This document shows positions 22,361 through 29,260 of a stretch of 37,083 nt of DNA, piece by piece. Each line of letters begins with the position of its first letter. Position 1 is the first letter of the stretch. Below the pieces are notes generated by a model. It did not search any database and had not been told where the DNA came from. It worked only from the letters and a program-made list of their open reading frames with translations. Origin of the DNA: VAYN01 sp964540905 (GTDB lineage: Bacteria > Actinomycetota > Thermoleophilia > Solirubrobacterales > 70-9); the NCBI GenBank assembly GCA_964540905.1, contig CAZIOS010000025.1:1-37083 (forward strand), read 5' to 3'. Position numbers and translations under genes: made by a program.

Positions 22361-22478
22361 GGCGGGGGTGGGTACTGCCTACGAACGTTTTGCGCTGGAG
22401 GAGAGCGGCGCAAGCGGCGTCAGCACTTCTACTTCCATTCGACGATGAGCGAGAGAGGAGGTAGTACCCACCCCCGCC
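22361..22478 (+). repeat. 118-nt palindrome-ended element, family B copy 2
   Basis: GGCGGGGGTGGGTACT (22361-22376) and its exact reverse complement (22463-22478) form the terminal stem. It is followed by a G.U pair (22377 with 22462) and three more pairs, the same design as copy 1. It has the same 118-nt length and ungapped core but the opposite orientation. GCGCT/GGCGC in the core replaces GCGCC/GGCGC of copy 1, which keeps the pairing through U.G. It ends 15 nt before the rpiR-type gene stop. Confidence 0.7.
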
Positions 22479-22493
22479 TTCGCACCCCTCCGT

Positions 22494-23345
22494 CTACTTC
22501 AGTTTGTAGGCCCGGATCCGGTCTTTGTGGGCCGCTTCGTCACGGGCGTACAGCCCATGTGCCAGGGCCTGGACCAGCGCCATCAGCGCCGTGTTGGAAC
22601 GGGCGAAGGAAGGGCTGTTGGAGGAGAAGTAGAGCGTCAGCTCGGCGTGCTCTCCCACCTCCGACATCGTCGCGTCGGAGATCGCCAGGGTGCGGGCGCC
22701 GCGGTGCAGGGCGAGCTTCATCGCCCGCAGCAGCAGCGGGTGCGCGCGGCCGGCGGAAAGGGTGATGACCAGCGTCTCCTCGTCGATCCGCCCCAGCCGC
22801 TGCAGCGACTCGCCGCCGGTGCTGGCGACGATCTCGGCGCGGATGTCGAGCAGGCTGAGGGTGTGGCGCAGGTAGCTGGCGAAGAAGGCCATCTGGTCGA
22901 CGCCGACGATGACGATGCGCTGCGAGGTGGCCAGCGCCGCGACCGAGGCGTCGACCTGCTCCGGGGTCAGCTTGCGCGCGGTTTCCTCGAGGTTGGAGTA
23001 GTCGGCGCTGAGCGAGCCCTCGAGCTCGGAGTGGTCGAACGAGAACAGCGCCCCCCCGTTGGCGGCGCCGTTGGTGGCGATCGTCGCGCGGTACTCCTCG
23101 ATCGCCGCCTGCTGCAGCTCCGGGTAGCCCTCGAAGCCGAGGGCCTGGGAGAAGCGCACCACCGTCGAGGACGAGGTGCTCGCTCTCCGGGCCAGCTCCT
23201 CGGCGGTGAGGAAGGCCGCCTCGTCGAGGTGGTCGACGATGTAGCGGGCGACGTCTTTCTGGGAGCGCGAGAACTCCTCGAAGCGCTCCTGGATGTAGTC
23301 GGAAAGGCTTTTTAGCTGGGGGGACTTCGTCGCGGTCTTGGTCAC
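22494..23345 (-). CDS. MurR/RpiR-family transcriptional regulator
   Basis: DNA-binding regulator of 283 residues. An N-terminal RpiR-type helix-turn-helix (SQKDVARYIVDHLDEAAFLTAEELARRASTSSSTVVRFSQALGFEGYPELQ, about 29-80) is joined to a C-terminal SIS phosphosugar-binding domain (RIVIVGVDQMAFFASYLRHTL, then LVITLSAGRAHPLLLRAM). The family senses sugar phosphates and usually controls adjacent sugar-catabolic genes, but none lies nearby. Its closest downstream neighbour on the same strand is pdxS, whose substrates are sugar phosphates, so a regulatory link is possible but only inferred. The start is GTG at 23345. Confidence 0.88.
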   Translation of the reverse strand: MTKTATKSPQLKSLSDYIQERFEEFSRSQKDVARYIVDHLDEAAFLTAEELARRASTSSSTVVRFSQALGFEGYPELQQAAIEEYRATIATNGAANGGALFSFDHSELEGSLSADYSNLEETARKLTPEQVDASVAALATSQRIVIVGVDQMAFFASYLRHTLSLLDIRAEIVASTGGESLQRLGRIDEETLVITLSAGRAHPLLLRAMKLALHRGARTLAISDATMSEVGEHAELTLYFSSNSPSFARSNTALMALVQALAHGLYARDEAAHKDRIRAYKLK

Positions 23346-23407
23346 GGCGGTCCATTTCGCCGAACCTCACCCTTTCCCTTCTGGCGATCTGGTTGGATTG
23401 AGGCGAG

Positions 23408-23791
23408 ATGACGCTCGAACGGGCCCTGCGCCTGACCAACCGCAACATGATCGCCTTCGACCTGGTGCTCGGCAGCGCCGCGATCGCCGCCCCGGCCGCG
23501 ACCCTGAGGGCGCTCGGGCACGACGAGCCCTCGCCCGACGCCAGGCACCTCTTCCGCCGCTGCGGGCCGGTCTGGCTCACCTTCGCCGCCGCCCACGCCG
23601 TCGCCGCGCGCCGCGGCCGGCCCGGCGACTGGCAGGCGCTGGCCTGGCTGCGCGGGACCGAGATCGCCACCGACGCCCTCTGGGCCTCCTCGCCGGCGCT
23701 GAGCCGGCCCGGGGCCAGACTCGGCCTGCGCCTCGCCGGCGCCGCCAACCTGGCGATGGCGGCCGGCTTCGCCTGGATGTCGAGGCGTTGA
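23408..23791 (+). CDS. Small membrane protein of unknown function
   Basis: Protein of 127 residues with three or four weakly hydrophobic Ala-rich segments (MIAFDLVLGSAAIAAPAATL, CGPVWLTFAAAHAVAA, LAGAANLAMAAGFAW). It is Arg-rich between them. The layout recalls small actinobacterial integral membrane proteins, but no family is recognised. GAGGCGAG directly precedes the ATG. It begins a plus-strand run: the next gene starts 1 nt after its stop. Confidence 0.6.
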   Translation: MTLERALRLTNRNMIAFDLVLGSAAIAAPAATLRALGHDEPSPDARHLFRRCGPVWLTFAAAHAVAARRGRPGDWQALAWLRGTEIATDALWASSPALSRPGARLGLRLAGAANLAMAAGFAWMSRR

Positions 23792-23792
23792 G

Positions 23793-24122
23793 ATGGGTCA
23801 GTTCGACGGCCAGCCCAGCATCCGCTGGAGCCTGCGCGGTCTGACCGAAGAGGGCGACGAGGCCTGGCTGATCCGCGGTATCGCCCGCAAGCTCTACCGC
23901 TGCCCGGGCTGCCACGGCGAGATCCCCGTCGGCGAGGAGCACACGGTCGTCCAGTACGTGCGCAAGCTGACCGGCGCCGATCACCACCACTGGCACCGCC
24001 GCTGCGCCGAAGAGCTCCTGATTCCCGAGCTCGGCAGCCTGCGACGGGTGCCGGCCTCGGAGTCGAGCCAGTCGAAGCTGGAGGCGCGCGGCCGCCTCAG
24101 GCCCGGCCGCCGGCGCGGTTAG
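23793..24122 (+). CDS. Small zinc-binding protein (CxxC...HxxC)
   Basis: Protein of 109 residues. A likely zinc site is formed by CPGC (about 37-40) and WHRRC (about 68-72), separated by GEIPVGEEHTVVQYV. This resembles small actinobacterial proteins with CPGC..IP.G..H and HWH..C motifs that are often labelled ATP/GTP-binding without experimental proof. The tail is basic (RGRLRPGRRRG), which would suit nucleic acid binding. It lies 1 nt after the preceding stop and 1 nt before the next GTG start, so it is in an operon. Confidence 0.65.
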   Translation: MGQFDGQPSIRWSLRGLTEEGDEAWLIRGIARKLYRCPGCHGEIPVGEEHTVVQYVRKLTGADHHHWHRRCAEELLIPELGSLRRVPASESSQSKLEARGRLRPGRRRG

Positions 24123-24123
24123 C

Positions 24124-24885
24124 GTGAGCTTCCGCCAACGGCTCCTCTCCACCTACGGGCGCATCGCTCGCACCTACTGGTCGTGGGCACCGGCGATCCT
24201 GCTGCTGGCCGTGGTCATCTTCGTCCCGCTCGGGCTGATCGACGCCCTCGCCGCCGAAGTCAGCGTCGAATCCCTCGACCTCAGCAGCGGGATCAAAGTC
24301 GCCGCCGCGGTCGCCGCGGTCGGGGCGATCACCGCGACCGGCCTGCTCGGCGAGGTCTTCTTCAGCGGTGCCGTCGCGGTCTCCCTCACCCACCCCGAGC
24401 AGGGCCAGGCGCCGCCGCTGCGGGAGATCGCCGGGCGCCTGCGCTACGGGCGCCTGATCGTCGTCGACGTCCTCTACGTCGCCATCGTCGCCGTCGGCCT
24501 CCTGCTGGCGGTCGTCCCCGGCGTCCTCGCCTTCGTCTGGCTGGGGCTGGCGGGACCCGCCGTCGAGCTCGAGGAGCGCACCGTGCGCGGCGCCCTGGTC
24601 CGCAGCTGGCGCCTGGTGAGGGGGAACTTCCGGCTCGTCTTCATGGTCTTGGTCCCGATCGAGATCGCCGGCGACGCGATCGGCGACGCCGTCGCCGGCC
24701 TGGTCCACGGCGCCCTCGGCCACAACCTGCTCGCCAGCTGGCTCGCCGAGTCGCTCTCCAACATCGTCCTCTCGCCGATCTTCGCGATCGCCGCCGTGCT
24801 GCTGACGATCGACCTGATCAGGGCCGCCGACAGCGAGGGGCCCAGCCTCAACTCGGCGCTGAGCCGCAACACGCTGCCGGTATGA
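24124..24885 (+). CDS. Multipass membrane protein of unknown function
   Basis: Protein of 253 residues with about six membrane segments: SWAPAILLLAVVIFVPLGLI, VAAAVAAVGAITATGLLGEVFF, LYVAIVAVGLLLAVVPGVLAFVWL, the region around RLVFMVLVPIEIAGDAIG, and ILSPIFAIAAVLLTIDLI-like sequence at the end. The pattern of short amphipathic stretches between helices and the ERTVRGALVRSWRLVRGNF segment is common in actinobacterial glycerophosphoryl-diester-type membrane domains and DUF975-like proteins. Exact family is uncertain. The start is GTG, coupled to the zinc-binding gene. Confidence 0.65.
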   Translation: MSFRQRLLSTYGRIARTYWSWAPAILLLAVVIFVPLGLIDALAAEVSVESLDLSSGIKVAAAVAAVGAITATGLLGEVFFSGAVAVSLTHPEQGQAPPLREIAGRLRYGRLIVVDVLYVAIVAVGLLLAVVPGVLAFVWLGLAGPAVELEERTVRGALVRSWRLVRGNFRLVFMVLVPIEIAGDAIGDAVAGLVHGALGHNLLASWLAESLSNIVLSPIFAIAAVLLTIDLIRAADSEGPSLNSALSRNTLPV

Positions 24886-24937
24886 GCGCCGCATCGAGAC
24901 CAGAAAACGATCGAAGACAGAAACGAGGAGGACCGCG

Positions 24938-25426
24938 ATGAACGAGCAGAGCGCGCCCAACGTCTACACCGAGGACTGGCAGCGCCAGATCGAGCAGGGC
25001 GACTTCGGGCTCAAAGGCTCCCAGCTCGGGCGGGCGGCGGGGGCCAGCCGGATCGGGATCGCCGTCTACGAGCTCGACCCCGGCAAGAGGAACATGCCCT
25101 ACCACGCTCACTTCGGGGTCGAGGAGGCGATCGTGGTGCTGCGCGGGACGCCGACGCTGCGCACCCCGGCCGGTGAGCGCGAGCTGGCCGCGGGCGAGGT
25201 GGTGGCGTTCCCGCCCGGCCGCGCCGGCGCCCACCAGGTGATCAACCGCGGCGCCGAGACGGCGCGCTTCCTGATGCTCAGCTCGAAGGCCAGCGCCGAC
25301 CTGATCGAGTACCCCGACAGCGGCAAGATCTCGGCCCAGGGCGGCGAGTGGGGCACGCCCGACGCGGTCGCCTACATGCTCTCGACCGCGACCGAAGTCG
25401 GTTATTTCGACGGCGAGCCGGGCTGA
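24938..25426 (+). CDS. Cupin-domain protein
   Basis: Protein of 162 residues with one cupin beta-barrel: motif 1 around HAHFGVEEAIVVLRGTPTLRT and motif 2 around FPPGRAGAHQVINRGAE. The His and Glu residues could bind a single metal. Related small cupins include sugar isomerases, dioxygenases and many of unknown activity, and substrate cannot be told here. ATG 24938 has a strong ribosome site (GAGGAGG, 7 nt upstream). Its 3' end overlaps the convergent acetyltransferase gene by 25 nt. Confidence 0.82.
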   Translation: MNEQSAPNVYTEDWQRQIEQGDFGLKGSQLGRAAGASRIGIAVYELDPGKRNMPYHAHFGVEEAIVVLRGTPTLRTPAGERELAAGEVVAFPPGRAGAHQVINRGAETARFLMLSSKASADLIEYPDSGKISAQGGEWGTPDAVAYMLSTATEVGYFDGEPG

Positions 25427-26004
25427 GCCAGGCGGCGTTCGAGGTTGGCGCGGACGGCGGGCCACTCGTCGTCGATGACGCTGAAGTAGGCGCTGTCGCG
25501 GACGCCGACGTCGGGGACGGTCATGTGCTTGCGCAGGATCCCCTCGAACTGGGCCGGGATCGCCGCCATCGCCGCCCGCGAGCGCTCGTTGCGGGCGTCG
25601 GTCTTGAGCTCGACCCGGACGCAGCCGAGATCGTCGAAGGCGTGGGCGAGCATCAGCAGCTTCGCCTCGACGTTGACGCCGCAGCCCCAGACGGCGGGGT
25701 TGAGCCAGGTCCAGCCGATCTCGACCACGCGGTCGGCCGGGCGGATGTTGAGGTAGCGACTGCTGCCGACGAGGGTGCCGCCGCGGCGCTCGCGGGTCGC
25801 GAAGACCCCCTCCCGGCCCGCGGCGGCGGCCTCCAGCGAGGCCTCGAGCCAGCGGTCGAAGTACTCGCGGCTGGAGCCGATGTGGGCCAGCCAGCGCCAG
25901 ATCCCCGGATCCTGCGCCGCCTGCCAGAGCCCCTCGGCGTGCGCCTCCGTCAGCGGCTCGAGGGCCACCAGCGAGCCCTCGAGCCGGATCGCCAGGTTCT
26001 CCAC
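25402..26004 (-). CDS. GNAT-family N-acetyltransferase (RimJ/RimL type)
   Basis: Acetyl-CoA-dependent acyltransferase of 200 residues. The RimJ/RimL-like layout is visible: LEGSLVALEPLTEAHAEGLW at the N-terminus, GTLVGSSRYLNIRPADRVVEIGWTWLNPAVWG (strands 4 and 5), then AKLLMLAHAFDDLGCVRVELKTDARNERSRAAMAAIPAQFEGILR (acetyl-CoA fold and the conserved N-x-x-S-R helix). The target is unknown; relatives acetylate ribosomal proteins or small molecules. It is last in a minus-strand cluster with the ArsR, SRPBCC and VOC genes, 22 nt after the VOC stop. It overlaps the cupin gene tail to tail. Confidence 0.87.
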   Translation of the reverse strand: MENLAIRLEGSLVALEPLTEAHAEGLWQAAQDPGIWRWLAHIGSSREYFDRWLEASLEAAAAGREGVFATRERRGGTLVGSSRYLNIRPADRVVEIGWTWLNPAVWGCGVNVEAKLLMLAHAFDDLGCVRVELKTDARNERSRAAMAAIPAQFEGILRKHMTVPDVGVRDSAYFSVIDDEWPAVRANLERRLAQPGSPSK

Positions 26005-26026
26005 CCGGTCATCTTGAACGAATCCC

Positions 26027-26383
26027 TCAGCCGGCCCCGTTCATGTTCATCAGGCCGACCAGGCTGCCCTGGGGGTCGGTGAAGAGGCCGATCGTGCCGC
26101 TGGGGATGTCCATCGGGCCCATCGTCCGGGTGCCGCCGAGCGACTCCGCCCTGGCCAGGCCGGCCTCGACGTCTTCGACCTGCACGTAGAAGGTGACGTG
26201 GCCGTCATCGCCCTCCGGCGCGGAACCGATCCCGCCCGGGATCCCCTCGCCGCCGGTGTCGATCGTCGTGTACGGCATCGCGTCCATATCGGCCAGCTTC
26301 CAGTCGAACATCTCCGCGTAGAAGCCCTTCGCTCGCTCGCGATCCCTGGCCGCGACCTCGAACCACATCACCGGATTTCCCAT
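26027..26383 (-). CDS. VOC-family (glyoxalase-like) protein
   Basis: Protein of 118 residues with the two beta-alpha-beta-beta-beta modules of the vicinal oxygen chelate fold: MWFEVAARDRERAKGFYAEMFDWKL, then HVTFYVQVEDVEAGLARAESLGG and DPQGSLVGLMN. The best start is ATG 26383, which has AAAGGA 6 nt upstream. Longer in-frame starts enter the SRPBCC gene and give Arg-rich non-conserved sequence. VOC proteins of this type include dioxygenases, glyoxalases and antibiotic-binding proteins, so no specific role is assigned. It lies 26 nt after the SRPBCC stop in an ArsR-led cluster. Confidence 0.85.
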   Translation of the reverse strand: MGNPVMWFEVAARDRERAKGFYAEMFDWKLADMDAMPYTTIDTGGEGIPGGIGSAPEGDDGHVTFYVQVEDVEAGLARAESLGGTRTMGPMDIPSGTIGLFTDPQGSLVGLMNMNGAG

Positions 26384-26409
26384 CGTCGTTCCTTTCGTTG
26401 CGCTGCTTG

Positions 26410-26880
26410 TCAGTTCCGCGCGGACCGCGGCACGGCGAACTCGTCCGCGCCCGGGTCCTCGCCGGCGCCCGCCTGCCGCAACCGCTCCAGGTAGTGGCGC
26501 CAGCCGTGCTCGTGTTTCTCGGCCGACTCGGCCGTCGGCAGGCCGTGGTGAATCAGCCGCAGGTGAGTGCCGTCGCCCTCGGCGGCGAGCAGGACCTCGA
26601 CCGTGCTGGCGCCGGGCGGGGTGACGTTGCCCTCGCCCTCCCAGCCCCAGGTGAAGACGACCCGGCGCGGCGGTTCGACCGCGACGTAGGTGCCGGCGGC
26701 GACCGACTCGCCGTTGATGTCGCAGCGGAAGCCGCCGCCGGGGCGCGGGTCGAGCTGGGCCGAGCGGCCCATCCACTGGATCATCCGGTCGGGGTCGACG
26801 AAGAAGTCGAAGACCGTCTCAGGGCTTGCCGCGATCCGAGCCTCCAGCTCGACCGCGTCCACCGTCTCTGCGTTTGCCAC
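26410..26880 (-). CDS. SRPBCC (AHSA1-like) domain protein
   Basis: Small START-like/SRPBCC fold protein, 156 residues, of the activator-of-Hsp90-homology type that often pairs with ArsR regulators. Typical segments are IAASPETVFDFFVDPDRMIQWMG, RCDINGESVAAGTYVAVEPPRRVVFTWGW, TVEVLLAAEGDGTHLRLIHHGLP and HEHGWRHYLERL. The fold has a deep hydrophobic pocket, but the ligand is unknown. GTG 26880 has a strong ribosome site (AGGAGGGA, 5 nt upstream), which fixes the start inside the ArsR gene with a 62-nt overlap. Confidence 0.88.
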   Translation of the reverse strand: MANAETVDAVELEARIAASPETVFDFFVDPDRMIQWMGRSAQLDPRPGGGFRCDINGESVAAGTYVAVEPPRRVVFTWGWEGEGNVTPPGASTVEVLLAAEGDGTHLRLIHHGLPTAESAEKHEHGWRHYLERLRQAGAGEDPGADEFAVPRSARN

Positions 26881-27235
26881 GTTTGTCCCTCCTCTGCTGC
26901 TCCAGCTCGGCGGCCAGCTTCAGCCGCTCGAGACGATCGGTCCAGAACTGGTTCATGAAGTCGCGCAGGCTCGCCAGCGCCTCGGGCCGGGCCCGGTAGA
27001 AGCGGCTGGTGCCCTGGCGGCGCTCGCGCAGCAGGCCGGCGCCGCGCAGCACGCCCAGGTGCTGGGAGACCGCCGGGCGCGAGATCTCGAAGCTGGCGGC
27101 GATCTCGCCGGCGCTGAGCTCGCGCTCGTTGACCATCGCCAGGATCTGGCGCCGACGCGGCGCGGCGATCGCCCGCGCCACCAGGTCCATCTGCTGCGGC
27201 TCGGCGTGCTGCGGTTGGGCGGTGTCCGTGCTCAT
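26819..27235 (-). CDS. ArsR-family winged-helix regulator
   Basis: Transcriptional repressor-type protein of 138 residues. The winged helix is at about residues 20-90: IAAPRRRQILAMVNERELSAGEIAASFEISRPAVSQHLGVLRGAGLLRERRQGTSRFYRARPEAL. No CxC metal motif is present, so it is of the non-metal class that commonly sits next to AHSA1/SRPBCC genes. A basic tail (RRDKRGKRRDGGRGRAGG) overlaps the SRPBCC gene. A perfect palindrome CTTACGTAAG upstream is a candidate autoregulatory operator. Confidence 0.9.
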   Translation of the reverse strand: MSTDTAQPQHAEPQQMDLVARAIAAPRRRQILAMVNERELSAGEIAASFEISRPAVSQHLGVLRGAGLLRERRQGTSRFYRARPEALASLRDFMNQFWTDRLERLKLAAELEQQRRDKRGKRRDGGRGRAGGSDRGKP

Positions 27236-27241
27236 GACCCT

Positions 27242-27264
27242 ATTTAAGCAGAGTCTTACGTAAG
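27242..27264 (-). promoter_or_regulatory. ArsR-gene promoter with candidate operator
   Basis: On minus, a perfect 10-bp palindrome CTTACGTAAG (27255-27264) lies 7 nt before TTAAAT (27242-27247), which is followed by 6 nt and the ATG at 27235. A protein on the palindrome would block the spacer between -35 and -10. The region is AT-rich for this genome. Confidence 0.5.
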
Positions 27265-27271
27265 TGGATGC

Positions 27272-28357
27272 CTACCCACCGACCAGCTCGACCGGGTTGC
27301 CGTGGTAGCCGACCCGGGCCAGGTGGGTTTCCTCGCCGCCCGGCCAGGTCGTCAAGCGCAGGTCGGCCATCTCCCCCGCCGGCTCCATCCGCAGCCAGGC
27401 GAGTGGAGCGCCGGCACTGGCCCGCTCGCCGGCGGCCCAGATCGTCGCCGCCAGCCGCTGGCGCTCGGACTCCTCCAGGTACTGCATCACGATCGAGTGG
27501 AAGACGACCGCGGCGATGCCGGGGACCGGCTCGGCGAGCCGGGCCGCGGCCCAGGCGGCGGCGCCGGCGCGGTCGATCTGCACCGGCGTCGCGGCGGCGA
27601 CGGCGAGGGCGGCGCGCAGGCGGTCGGCGCGCTGGGGCTGGTCGGCCCAGAGGTAGGAGCGCAGCGTCAGCCGTCCCTCCTCGCTGGTGGCGTCGAGTGG
27701 CGCCGGGTCGCAGCCGCGGCGCTCGGCGATGTCGATGGGAAGCGATGGGGGTGGCTCGCCGACCAGCTCGAAGGCAACCGTCAGGGGCGAGTCGGGCGGG
27801 CCCCAGGCGAACTCCCCAGCCTGGTAGCGGTAGCGGTCCCAGCGCAGGTTGAGGCCGCCGCTGGCGCCGAGCTCGAGCAGCCGCAGCGGCAACCCGGTCC
27901 GCGCCGCGATCCCGAGGAAGCCGACCAGCAGCGCCCCGCAGCGGCCGACCTCGTTGGTCTGCACCGGGCGCTCGAGCAGCGGCCGCAACGCGGCGGCGTC
28001 GCTCTCCAGCGCGGCCCGGAAGGCCGGCCAGGCGTGCTCGGGGTTGGCCGCGGCCTCGCCGTAGTGACGGGCCAGCTCCGGCAACCGGCCCGCGAGCACG
28101 CGGCGGTGGACCGAGCCCATCAGCCGCAGCGCCAGCGCCGAGGGACCGGGGTCGTCCTCGTGGCCGCGCAGCAGCTCCCAGGCCGGCCCGCCTGCCTCTA
28201 CGTCCGCCGCCGCCCGCCCCAGCAGCCCCGCGTAGAGGCCGGAGCCGAGGATCGCGCACTCGCGCGCCTGGAAGCGCAGCCGTCTGGCGATGATCGCCGG
28301 CGCCGATCCGCTCGACTCGGGCCGAGGCTGCATTCTCCGACCGTCGACCTCAACCAT
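27272..28357 (-). CDS. DUF2332 family protein
   Basis: Protein of 361 residues matching the actinobacterial DUF2332 family by its characteristic segments: RRLRFQARECAILGSGLYAGLL, QTNEVGRCGALLVGF, LRLLELGASGGLNLRWDRYRY and AVVFHSIVMQYL. The LELGASGGLNL stretch looks like a methyltransferase-type nucleotide loop, but the family has no established activity. ATG 28357 has TAGGGT 6 nt upstream on minus (leaderless). It is divergent from the exported-protein gene at 28400. Confidence 0.85.
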   Translation of the reverse strand: MVEVDGRRMQPRPESSGSAPAIIARRLRFQARECAILGSGLYAGLLGRAAADVEAGGPAWELLRGHEDDPGPSALALRLMGSVHRRVLAGRLPELARHYGEAAANPEHAWPAFRAALESDAAALRPLLERPVQTNEVGRCGALLVGFLGIAARTGLPLRLLELGASGGLNLRWDRYRYQAGEFAWGPPDSPLTVAFELVGEPPPSLPIDIAERRGCDPAPLDATSEEGRLTLRSYLWADQPQRADRLRAALAVAAATPVQIDRAGAAAWAAARLAEPVPGIAAVVFHSIVMQYLEESERQRLAATIWAAGERASAGAPLAWLRMEPAGEMADLRLTTWPGGEETHLARVGYHGNPVELVGG

Positions 28358-28363
28358 CGCTCA

Positions 28364-28369
28364 ACCCTA
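28364..28369 (-). promoter_or_regulatory. Candidate -10 (TAGGGT) of the leaderless DUF2332 gene
   Basis: On minus, TAGGGT is followed by TGAGCG and the ATG at 28357. The divergent gene has its own TAGACT box 18 nt away. Confidence 0.45.
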
Positions 28370-28387
28370 GCCGCAGATTCCGCGACC

Positions 28388-28393
28388 TAGACT
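28388..28393 (+). promoter_or_regulatory. Candidate -10 (TAGACT) of the exported protein gene
   Basis: TAGACT is followed by GGGAGG and the ATG at 28400. The spacer resembles a Shine-Dalgarno, but it would not be transcribed if this box is used, so the two readings compete. Confidence 0.35.
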
Positions 28394-28399
28394 GGGAGG

Positions 28400-29179
28400 A
28401 TGCGTCGCCGACTACTTGTCCCCGCGCTGCTTGCGCTCGCGCTGCTGATCGGGGCCGGCGTCGCCCGCGGCGAACTGAGCCAGAGCGGCGACCTGCGGAT
28501 CTCCTTCAGCGGTGGCTTCAGCCCACGCTCGCTGCCGCGCGACCGGCTGGCGCCGATCACGGTCCACGTCAAGGGGTCGATCGGGACCACCGACGGCAGC
28601 GTGCCACCGTCGCTGCAACGGGTCGAAATCGCGCTCAACTCCAGCGGCCGCCTCTCGACCGTCGGCCTGCCGGCCTGCACCAGTGCCCTGCTGCAGTCGA
28701 CGACGACCGAAACGGCGCTCGAACGCTGTCACCAGGCCCTGGTCGGGCGCGGCAGCTTCGCCCTCAGCGTCAACTTCCCCAGCGGCTCCCCCGCCCCCGC
28801 CAAGGGCACGATGCTGGCCTTCAACGGTCTCTACGACGGCAAGCCGGCGCTGCTGCTCCACTTCTTCGCCACGGTGCCGGTGCGGGTCACCCTGGTCTTC
28901 CCGCTGACGATCAGCCGCCGCGGCAAGGGCCAGTTCGGAACCGTGCTGCGGGCCGACATCCCCGCGGTCGGCGGCGGCGTCGGCGCCGTCACCGAGATCG
29001 ACCTCAAGATCGGCCGCGAATACACCTACAGAGGCCGGCGGCGCAGCTACCTCAGCGCCAGCTGCGCCGCCCCCGCCGGCTTCCCCGGCGCCGTCTTCCC
29101 GCTCGCCCGCGGCAGCTTCCACTTCGTCGACGGCCGCACCCTGCAGACGACCCTGACCAGCGACTGCAGCGTGCGCTGA
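28400..29179 (+). CDS. Exported protein of unknown function
   Basis: Protein of 259 residues with a clear signal peptide (RRRLLVPALLALALLIGAGVARG, cleavage near residue 24). The mature domain is beta-rich: PRDRLAPITVHVKGSIGTTDG, then LQRVEIALNSSGRLSTVGLPAC, FALSVNFPSG and VTLVFPLTISRRGKGQFGT. Four conserved-looking Cys (PACTS, ERCHQ, SASCAAP, TSDCSV) could form two disulfides. No domain family was recognised. The ATG is preceded by GGGAGG and TAGACT. Confidence 0.7.
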   Translation: MRRRLLVPALLALALLIGAGVARGELSQSGDLRISFSGGFSPRSLPRDRLAPITVHVKGSIGTTDGSVPPSLQRVEIALNSSGRLSTVGLPACTSALLQSTTTETALERCHQALVGRGSFALSVNFPSGSPAPAKGTMLAFNGLYDGKPALLLHFFATVPVRVTLVFPLTISRRGKGQFGTVLRADIPAVGGGVGAVTEIDLKIGREYTYRGRRRSYLSASCAAPAGFPGAVFPLARGSFHFVDGRTLQTTLTSDCSVR

Positions 29180-29260
29180 GGAGCGCTCGGTCGCCGGCCA
29201 GCCGGGGATCGCGGCGGTAGAGTCGCCGTCAACCGACGAATCCACCCTGGGGGAGAGTCA

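Noticed and set aside
22068..22448. Small ORFs in the pdxS-rpiR intergenic region
   Set aside because: They run through the palindromic arms on both strands and match no family. The nucleotide structure explains the region better than a gene.
1156..22478. Families A and B as insertion sequences or transposase-linked REP elements
   Set aside because: No transposase or REP-associated tyrosine transposase gene is in the window, and stems covary rather than being conserved. Mobility remains possible but is not shown.
26280..26300. TCCATATC match to the family A loop
   Set aside because: The 8-base match is in VOC coding sequence, with no flanking internal strands or stems.
26384..26776. Upstream extension of the VOC gene
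   Set aside because: The added residues are Arg-rich, not conserved and overlap the SRPBCC gene, whereas ATG 26383 has a good ribosome site and the family N-terminus.
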